From contig CAWFGW010000007.1 in assembly GCA_963815495.1 (NCBI GenBank), positions 124,001-188,000 of the forward strand: a stretch of 64,000 nt of DNA. The letters are read 5' to 3'. A model generated the notes under the pieces. The model ran no database searches, had not been told where the DNA came from, and worked only from the letters and a program-made list of their open reading frames with translations. Both the position numbers and the translations under genes were made by a program. This document shows positions 57,949-64,000 of the stretch, piece after piece (positions within the stretch are counted from its first letter, which is position 1; the number at the start of each line of letters is the position of its first letter). Origin of the DNA: CAWFGW01 sp963815495 (GTDB taxonomy: Bacteria > Bacteroidota > Bacteroidia > Cytophagales > JAAEPT01).

Positions 57949-60444
57949 TTGGAACTCGAATTTCACCATAGTCAATCACCACAAGAGCGCAAAACACTTT
58001 TCGCTGATATAATATTACCTTTACCCCTTCCTAAGCTTTTTACCTATAGAGTACCCTATGATTTAAATGATGTAGTGGGAAAAGGTTTTCGTGTAGTCGT
58101 TCAATTTGGCAACCGTAAGGTATATACAGGTATAGTCGCTAAACTACACACAACGCCTCCGAGTAATTATGAAGCAAAATATATTTTAGATGTACTCGAT
58201 GAAAAACCTGCTATCACATCAAAACAACTCGATTTTTATAACTGGTTAGCAGATTATTACCTCTGTAACATAGGTGATGTCATTCAGGCAGGACTTCCTT
58301 CTGGTCTAAAAATAAGCAGTGAGTCCCGAATTCAACTTAATCCTCATACCGACATCGCTAGCTTGACTCTGAATGAGTATGAGACCCTAATTATTAATCA
58401 CCTTCAAGAAAAAGATTTTTTAACCTATGACGATGTTTCAAACATTACTCAGAAAAAAGGCATATCCAAGCTGATTCGTTCGCTGCTAGAGAAAGAAGCT
58501 ATTCTGCTGTATGAAAAAATAAAAGATAAATACCAGCCAAAAACGATTGCTAAAATTCGTCTATTGCCCGAGTATCTGTCTGAGAAAGCGATGGAAGAAC
58601 TGTTTTCAGTACTTGAAAAAAAACAGAAACAATTGGAAGTCTTGCTGCAATACTTACAAAAAGTACCTGTTTTAGATAACCCACAAGCCAATGAAGATGG
58701 AATCGAGAAGAACGCTTTATTAAACGCATCCATTTCTCCTTCTTCCTTAAATACACTGATTAAAAATAAGGTGTTTGTACAATTTGAACTGGTGGTCTCA
58801 CGAATTGAAGAATTCGATCTTCCGGAACAAGAAATTAAGCTCAGTACTCACCAAGAGGAAAAAGAAAACGAACTATTACAACATTTTGAAACGAAAAACC
58901 ATGTGTTGTTGCATGGCATCACGGGCAGCGGAAAAACAGAAATTTACATTAGCTTAATTCTAAAAGCGATTGAAAATGGCACGCATGTGTTATTGCTTTT
59001 ACCTGAGATAGCCTTAACCACACAAATTGTGTCTCGGTTGCGCAAGGTGTTTGGCAACGACATGGCGGTTTATCACTCACGCTACAGTGATAATGAACGT
59101 GTGGAAGTATATAAAGGCGTATTAGAAAATAATTACCCACTGATTGTGGGTGTACGTTCGGCTGTCTTTCTACCTTTCTCCAATTTAGGGATGGTCATCA
59201 TCGATGAGGAGCACGATAGTTCTTACAAACAATATGATCCGGCTCCGCGCTACAACGCACGCGATGCTGCACTGGTACTTGCTAAAATACATGGAGCAAA
59301 AGTATTACTCGGCTCTGCCACACCTTCGACTGAAAGTTATTTTCATGCCTCTTCCGGTAAATGGGGTTATGTGAAACTGTTTGAACGCTATGGCAACGCT
59401 ACGCTTCCAGATATTTTACCGGTTGATATTCGCTATGATCACCAAGGGGGATCTAGCTTTTCTAAAACCCTTTTACATGCAATTGAAGACCGCTTGAGCA
59501 AAAAAGAACAAGTGATCTTATTTCAAAACCGCAGGGGTTACTCGCCTTACATTGAATGTAACGACTGTAATGAAATTGTGATGTGCCCTAACTGTAATGT
59601 GAGTTTGACATACCACCAATTTTCTAACGACATGCGGTGTCATTACTGTGGACATCATCAGGGAGTACCCACCAACTGTGAGGCGTGCGGCTCCACGAAA
59701 ATAAACACCAAAGGGTTTGGTACTGAACGTATTGAAGAAGGGTTGCAATTGTATTTTCCTGAAGCTGCTATTCAGCGCATGGACTTGGACACTACACGTA
59801 AAAAAACAGCTTACCAAACCATCATCGATGATTTTGAATCGGGAAGAGTAGACATTTTGGTCGGCACCCAAATGGTCACAAAAGGCCTCGATTTTGACAA
59901 CGTAAGTTTGGTGGGAGTTTTTGAAATCGACCGTATGCTATACTTTCCCGATTATCGTTCGCATGAGCGCACTTACCAGATGCTAACACAAGTAAGCGGC
60001 AGAGCAGGACGAAAAGAGAAAAAAGGACTCGTAATCGTACAAACAAGCAACACCGAGCACGAAACGATTCAAGCGGTACTGAAAGGTGAGAAAGAGAACT
60101 TTTATACCAAAGAGATTAACGACCGCGAGGAGTTTAACTACCCCCCTTTTTCACGGTTAATTCGCATCACTATTCGTCATGAAGACAAGCTCAAAAGTAT
60201 GGATAGTGCGACTTACCTTGCCCAGCAACTGCGTAGAAAATTACAACACCGCATACTTGGACCTGAAGAACCTGGGATCAACAGAATTAGAAACTTATTT
60301 TTAACAGATATCCTCATCAAACTCGAGCGTGGATCGCTAGATTTAGCTAAAGCCAAAGCCTTTATATTGGAGGAAGTCAACAAAATTAAAACGCATAAAA
60401 CCCACCGAAAGTCGATGTATACAATTGATGTGGATCCGGTTTAA
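57949..60444 (+). CDS. priA: Primosomal replication protein N' (PriA helicase)
   Basis: Replication-restart DNA helicase, 831 residues. The N-terminal 3'-DNA-binding domain begins ILPLPLPKLFTYRVPYDLND. The helicase has Walker A GITGSGKTEIY (Lys329) and DEEHDSSYKQYDPAPRYN (Asp419). Zinc-binding cysteines occur in CNDCNEIVMCPNC and CHYCGHHQGVPTNCEACGS. Motif VI is YQMLTQVSGRAGRKEKKG. An in-frame TAG at 57943-57945 closes the upstream frame, and the TTG at 57949 is the only plausible start. It is divergent from the glycosyltransferase gene. Confidence 0.95.
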   Translation: MELEFHHSQSPQERKTLFADIILPLPLPKLFTYRVPYDLNDVVGKGFRVVVQFGNRKVYTGIVAKLHTTPPSNYEAKYILDVLDEKPAITSKQLDFYNWLADYYLCNIGDVIQAGLPSGLKISSESRIQLNPHTDIASLTLNEYETLIINHLQEKDFLTYDDVSNITQKKGISKLIRSLLEKEAILLYEKIKDKYQPKTIAKIRLLPEYLSEKAMEELFSVLEKKQKQLEVLLQYLQKVPVLDNPQANEDGIEKNALLNASISPSSLNTLIKNKVFVQFELVVSRIEEFDLPEQEIKLSTHQEEKENELLQHFETKNHVLLHGITGSGKTEIYISLILKAIENGTHVLLLLPEIALTTQIVSRLRKVFGNDMAVYHSRYSDNERVEVYKGVLENNYPLIVGVRSAVFLPFSNLGMVIIDEEHDSSYKQYDPAPRYNARDAALVLAKIHGAKVLLGSATPSTESYFHASSGKWGYVKLFERYGNATLPDILPVDIRYDHQGGSSFSKTLLHAIEDRLSKKEQVILFQNRRGYSPYIECNDCNEIVMCPNCNVSLTYHQFSNDMRCHYCGHHQGVPTNCEACGSTKINTKGFGTERIEEGLQLYFPEAAIQRMDLDTTRKKTAYQTIIDDFESGRVDILVGTQMVTKGLDFDNVSLVGVFEIDRMLYFPDYRSHERTYQMLTQVSGRAGRKEKKGLVIVQTSNTEHETIQAVLKGEKENFYTKEINDREEFNYPPFSRLIRITIRHEDKLKSMDSATYLAQQLRRKLQHRILGPEEPGINRIRNLFLTDILIKLERGSLDLAKAKAFILEEVNKIKTHKTHRKSMYTIDVDPV

Positions 60445-60523
60445 TAAAACCCTTTTTTCTTCGCTATTTATTTAAAAGTTTTTAGATTGATTTTAGGTTT
60501 TTGAAGATTGAGTAAAAACGCAT

Positions 60524-60602
60524 AAAAAAAGCCCCGAAGATAGTCGAGGCAAGGCTAAATGTTTACACAACGGAATAATCCTTATTGTGAATTGCTTTCA
60601 AA
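60524..60602 (-). ncRNA. tracrRNA of the type II-C CRISPR-Cas system
   Basis: Predicted tracrRNA on the minus strand between priA and cas9. The anti-repeat GAAAGCAATTCACAAT (60584-60599) is followed by the nexus AAGGATTATTCCGTTGTG (60566-60583), whose hairpin GGA-TTAT-TCC is recognisable, then a short A/T linker and a Rho-independent terminator. The terminator stem GCCTCGA / TTCGGGGC has loop CTATCT and ends in TTTTTTT (60524-60550). A TACCTTTG -7 box (60608-60615) fits the Bacteroidota TAnnTTTG consensus and would start transcription near 60602. The repeat it should pair with begins close to GTTGTGAATTGCTTTC, like repeats known in Flavobacteria. Confidence 0.85.
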
Positions 60603-60607
60603 CATAA

Positions 60608-60615
60608 CAAAGGTA
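60608..60615 (-). promoter_or_regulatory. -7 box TACCTTTG of the tracrRNA promoter
   Basis: Exact match to TAnnTTTG on the minus strand. It is 31 bases from the cas9 ATG, in the same leader. The upstream -33 TTTG-like element is not clear. Confidence 0.5.
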
Positions 60616-60645
60616 TCAGATACTTTTAAACATAAAAAATAAAAG

Positions 60646-63600
60646 ATGAAAAAGATTTTAGGGCTGGATTTGGGGACAAACTCGATTGGGTGGGCGCTAG
60701 TTAACCAAGATTTTGGAAATAAACAAGGAGAAATAATTGGTTTAGGAAGCCGAATTATTCCCATGAGTCAAGATATTCTCGGAGAATTTGGAAAAGGTAA
60801 TTCGGTATCTCAAACCGCGGAAAGAACTGGCTACAGAGGAGTTCGAAGATTAAGAGAAAGGCACTTACTTCGTAGAGAACGATTACACCGAGTATTAAAC
60901 ATTTTATACTTTTTGCCTAAGCATTATGCCGACCAAATAGATTTTGAAAAAAAATTAGGGAAGTATGTTGAAGGTTCAGAACCAAAATTGGTTTATGACA
61001 ACGACTTCATCTTCAAAAAGTCTTTTGAGGAGATGTTAAATGACTTTAAACAAAATCAACCACAGTTACTAATCAATAAAAAAGGAGAACCAGCTTTAGT
61101 CCCTTACGATTGGACTATTTATTATTTGCGTAAAAAAGCACTAACTCAAAAAATAGATAAACAAGAATTAGCATGGATTATCCTGAATTTCAATCAGAAA
61201 CGTGGTTATTATCAGTTAAGAGGTGAAGAAGAGGAAGAAAACCCAAATAAGCTTGTTGAGTTCTATTCCTTAAGAATCGTTGATGTTGTACCTGATGAAG
61301 AACCCAATAAGAAAGGAGAAACGTGGTATTCATTACTTTTAGAAAACGGCTGGACTTATAGACGCTCCAGTAAAACTTCTTTGGATGATTGGAAAGACAA
61401 AATGAGAGACTTTATTGTTACTACTGACTTGAATGATGATGGTACAATTAAAACAGATAAAGATGGAGTTGAAAAGCGTAGTTTCAGAGCACCAAAAGAA
61501 GACGATTGGGGATTAGTTAAGAAAAAAACAGAACAGGAAATAGAACAAACAAACAAGACAGTCGGACAATACATCTATGATGCTTTACTTCGTGACCCTA
61601 AACAGAAGATAAAAGGGAAACTGGTTCGAACTATAGAACGCAGATTTTACAAAGAAGAGTTAAAAGCTATTTTAAAGAAACAAATTGAATTTCAACCTGA
61701 ATTATTTTCAGATGACTTGTATAATGAATGTATAAGAGAATTATACAAAAACAACGAAGCACATCAACTTTCTTTGAGCAAAAAAGGCTTCATAAACTTA
61801 TTTGTTAATGACATCATATTCTATCAACGTCCATTAAGAAGTCAAAAATCTTCCATCAGTAATTGCTCTTTAGAATTCCGAACATATAAAGTTGATGGCA
61901 TTAATAAGCAAGAATATTTGAAAGCCATTCCAAAATCAAATCCTTATTATCAAGAATTTAGAGTGTGGCAATGGTTGTATAATCTGAAAATTTTTAAAAA
62001 TGAAGATGATACAGATGTAACTGGTTTTTTTATCAAGAGTGTTGAAGACATAGAAAATATTTTTGAATTTTTAATGAGTCAAAAAGAAGTTGATCATAAA
62101 GATGTTTTAAAGTATTTCTTCAATGATTTAAAAGGCAAAGCTTTAAATGAGGCAATTTCTCTGTATCGTTGGAATTATGTATTCGACTCTGAAAAAGGAG
62201 AATCGAAAAAATACCCAATGAATGAAACTGGACATGAAATTAACCGAAGGTTGAGCAAGGTTAATGATGTTCCATTAGGTTTCTTAAAAATGTTGGACAC
62301 AAAAGAGATAACAACTAAGAAAACGAAAGAAAGGAGAATTGTAACACTAGGAACAAGAGAAGAACAGCTTTGGCAAATAATGTATTCAGTTACTGATAAA
62401 AAGGAATATGAGCAAGCTTTGAACTCTTTTGCAGATAAATACAATTTGGATAAAGAATCATTTGTAGAGAATTTTAAAAAATTCCCTCCTTTCAAAAGTG
62501 ATTATGGTACTTTTTCAGAAAAAGCAATTAAAAGACTATTGCCTTTATTGAGAATAGGGAAATACTGGAATTGGGATAAAATTGATAAGCATACAAAAAA
62601 CCGAATAGAAAATATAATCAATGCTGTAGATGATGAAATAAGATTAATTGTTCGTGAAAAAGCTGAAAAACACCAATTAACATTGGAGAATGATTTTCAA
62701 GGGTTACCTCTTTGGTTGGCTCAATATATTGTTTACGACCGTCATTCAGAAGCAAGTGTTGCAGGTAAATGGAATTCCGTTTCAGATTTAGAAAACTTCC
62801 TTGAAGAATTCAAACAACATTCTTTACGCAATCCGATTGTTGAGCAAGTGGTAACAGAAACACTTCGTGTGGTGAAAGACATTTGGCAGCATTACGGTTG
62901 CGGAGCTAAAGATTTCTTTGACGAAATTCATATTGAGTTGGGTAGAGAAATGAAAAACACCGCAGATGAACGCAAAAGGTTGACAAGCATTGTAACAGAA
63001 AATCAAAACACAAATCTTCGTATCAAAGCTCTTTTAATTGAGATGATGAATGATATTAACGTTGAAAACGTACGTCCTTTTTCTCCATCGCAACAAGAGA
63101 TATTAAAGATTTACGAAGAAGGTGTTCTTAATTCAAGTATTGAAATTGAGGAAGAGATACTAAAAATCAGCAAAAAATCCGAACCCACAAAATCCGAATT
63201 ACAACGCTATAAGTTATGGATGGAACAAAAATACAGGTCACCATACACAGGACAAATTATTCCTTTGAATAAGTTATTTACACCTGAATATGAGATAGAA
63301 CATATTATTCCACAAAGTAGATTTTTTGATGATAGCTTTAGCAATAAAGTGATATGTGAATCAGCAGTTAATAAGCTAAAAGACAATCAAATTGGATTAG
63401 AATTTATCAAAAATCATTATGGACAAAAAATTTCTCTAGGATTCGGGAAAGAGGTTCAGATTTTTACCGAAGAACAATACAAAGAATTTGTCAAAGAGAA
63501 CTATTCAAAAAATAGAAGCAAGCGAAACAAGCTTTTGTTAGAAGACATTCCCGAAAAGATGATTGAAAGACAGCTAAATGATACGAGATACATCAGTAAA

Positions 63601-64000
63601 TTCATCTCTCATGTATTATCGAATATTGTTAGAGGTGAAAAAACCGATGAAGGAGTGACGTCTAAAAATATTATTCCAGGAAACGGAAAAATAACAACTG
63701 AACTTAAACATGATTGGGGATTGAATGATGTTTGGAATGATTTGATTTTACCTCGTTTTGAGCGAATGAATGAAATAACAAAATCAAATGATTTCACTAC
63801 ATATAACAAAAAACACCAAAAACATCTTCCTACAGTTCCTTTCGAGCTAAGCAAAGGATTCCAAAAGAAGCGTATAGACCACAGGCATCATGCTTTAGAT
63901 GCTTTAGTAATAGCTTGTGCAACTAGAGATCATATCAATTTATTGAACAATCAATCTGGTAAATCTGAAATGAAGCGATATGATTTACAGAATAAATTAC
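60646..64000 (+). CDS. cas9: CRISPR-associated endonuclease Cas9 (type II-C), truncated by window end
   Basis: The ORF is open from ATG 60646 to the last base, 1118 codons, with no stop; the family usually reaches about 1400-1500 residues, so the PAM-interacting end is missing. RuvC-I is GLDLGTNSIGWA (Asp8), followed by an Arg-rich bridge helix (GYRGVRRLRERHLLRRERLH). RuvC-II is IHIELGREM (Glu764), HNH is YEIEHIIPQSRFFDDSFSNK (His886; likely catalytic Asn909), and RuvC-III is KRIDHRHHALDALVIA (His1082, Asp1085). The Glu in place of the usual Asp before the HNH His occurs in the large Bacteroidota Cas9 group. All catalytic motifs are intact. The system should continue with cas1, cas2 and an array. 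Confidence 0.96.
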   Translation, partial: MKKILGLDLGTNSIGWALVNQDFGNKQGEIIGLGSRIIPMSQDILGEFGKGNSVSQTAERTGYRGVRRLRERHLLRRERLHRVLNILYFLPKHYADQIDFEKKLGKYVEGSEPKLVYDNDFIFKKSFEEMLNDFKQNQPQLLINKKGEPALVPYDWTIYYLRKKALTQKIDKQELAWIILNFNQKRGYYQLRGEEEEENPNKLVEFYSLRIVDVVPDEEPNKKGETWYSLLLENGWTYRRSSKTSLDDWKDKMRDFIVTTDLNDDGTIKTDKDGVEKRSFRAPKEDDWGLVKKKTEQEIEQTNKTVGQYIYDALLRDPKQKIKGKLVRTIERRFYKEELKAILKKQIEFQPELFSDDLYNECIRELYKNNEAHQLSLSKKGFINLFVNDIIFYQRPLRSQKSSISNCSLEFRTYKVDGINKQEYLKAIPKSNPYYQEFRVWQWLYNLKIFKNEDDTDVTGFFIKSVEDIENIFEFLMSQKEVDHKDVLKYFFNDLKGKALNEAISLYRWNYVFDSEKGESKKYPMNETGHEINRRLSKVNDVPLGFLKMLDTKEITTKKTKERRIVTLGTREEQLWQIMYSVTDKKEYEQALNSFADKYNLDKESFVENFKKFPPFKSDYGTFSEKAIKRLLPLLRIGKYWNWDKIDKHTKNRIENIINAVDDEIRLIVREKAEKHQLTLENDFQGLPLWLAQYIVYDRHSEASVAGKWNSVSDLENFLEEFKQHSLRNPIVEQVVTETLRVVKDIWQHYGCGAKDFFDEIHIELGREMKNTADERKRLTSIVTENQNTNLRIKALLIEMMNDINVENVRPFSPSQQEILKIYEEGVLNSSIEIEEEILKISKKSEPTKSELQRYKLWMEQKYRSPYTGQIIPLNKLFTPEYEIEHIIPQSRFFDDSFSNKVICESAVNKLKDNQIGLEFIKNHYGQKISLGFGKEVQIFTEEQYKEFVKENYSKNRSKRNKLLLEDIPEKMIERQLNDTRYISKFISHVLSNIVRGEKTDEGVTSKNIIPGNGKITTELKHDWGLNDVWNDLILPRFERMNEITKSNDFTTYNKKHQKHLPTVPFELSKGFQKKRIDHRHHALDALVIACATRDHINLLNNQSGKSEMKRYDLQNKL

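Noticed and set aside
60584..60602. Stand-alone CRISPR repeat upstream of cas9
   Set aside because: The segment is followed on the minus strand by the nexus and a terminator, which identifies it as the tracrRNA anti-repeat. No spacers or second repeat are present.

Overview
This window looks like a chromosomal segment of a low-GC member of the Bacteroidota, most likely Flavobacteriales. The evidence is a C-terminal type A sorting domain of the type IX secretion system, the gene families present (DUF349, YqgE/AlgH, a Bacteroidota-type OmpA/PD40 protein, a long Cas9 with an EHII-type HNH motif), and a candidate promoter box of the TAnnTTTG type. No rRNA genes and no insertion sequences were recognised. 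One tRNA gene, tRNA-Thr(TGT), lies at 20701-20774.

Layout. 1-11.7 kb is housekeeping and membrane biology: a lipid A-type acyltransferase cut by the window edge, a fatty acid desaturase, YceI, MetY, a fused proline dehydrogenase/P5C dehydrogenase, a DUF2797 protein, an SPFH/prohibitin protein and a membrane-anchored YwqK-repeat protein. 11.7-20.7 kb is an accessory island ending at tRNA-Thr. It holds HipBA, broken remnants of an FRG-domain gene and of a restriction-modification enzyme, a two-gene operon (MazG-like pyrophosphohydrolase plus a GIY-YIG/DUF2075 helicase/S24-peptidase fusion), a small GIY-YIG protein and an AbiE-type toxin-antitoxin pair. Several strong palindromes sit in the promoters of these units. 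20.8-45 kb is housekeeping again: DUF349, AlgH, PdxH, an SDR, fused OtsA-OtsB, NadAB, TypA, a YheT-like hydrolase, USP, NdpA, phosphosugar mutase, a carboxypeptidase, MenC, OmpA and DUF1573. 45-57.9 kb carries trpS, a six-gene minus-strand polysaccharide operon (polymerase, sulfotransferase, three glycosyltransferases, initiating sugar-phosphate transferase), a ten-FN3-domain secreted protein and another glycosyltransferase. 57.9-64 kb carries priA, then a type II-C CRISPR-Cas locus. The tracrRNA is on the minus strand directly upstream of cas9, and cas9 runs off the right edge, so any array, cas1 and cas2 must lie beyond the window.

Sequence quality. From about 13.5 to 45 kb many conserved genes (typA, nadB, pdxH, menC, the DUF349 tail, OmpA, DUF1573, a HEAT-repeat gene and others) are broken by single-base indels, mostly +1 insertions, although the encoded protein continues perfectly in the next frame. 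The large genes at 4-11.7 kb and everything from 45 to 64 kb are intact. This pattern fits residual assembly errors better than biology. I annotate these genes over their full extent and mark each break.

Most interesting biology: (1) the MazG + GIY-YIG/DUF2075/S24 operon, a candidate phage-defence module with a LexA-like Ser/Lys dyad fused to a nuclease and a helicase; (2) the complete tracrRNA with promoter box, anti-repeat, nexus and terminator antisense to the cas9 leader; (3) a perfect 22-bp-arm inverted repeat between the AbiE promoter and tRNA-Thr.
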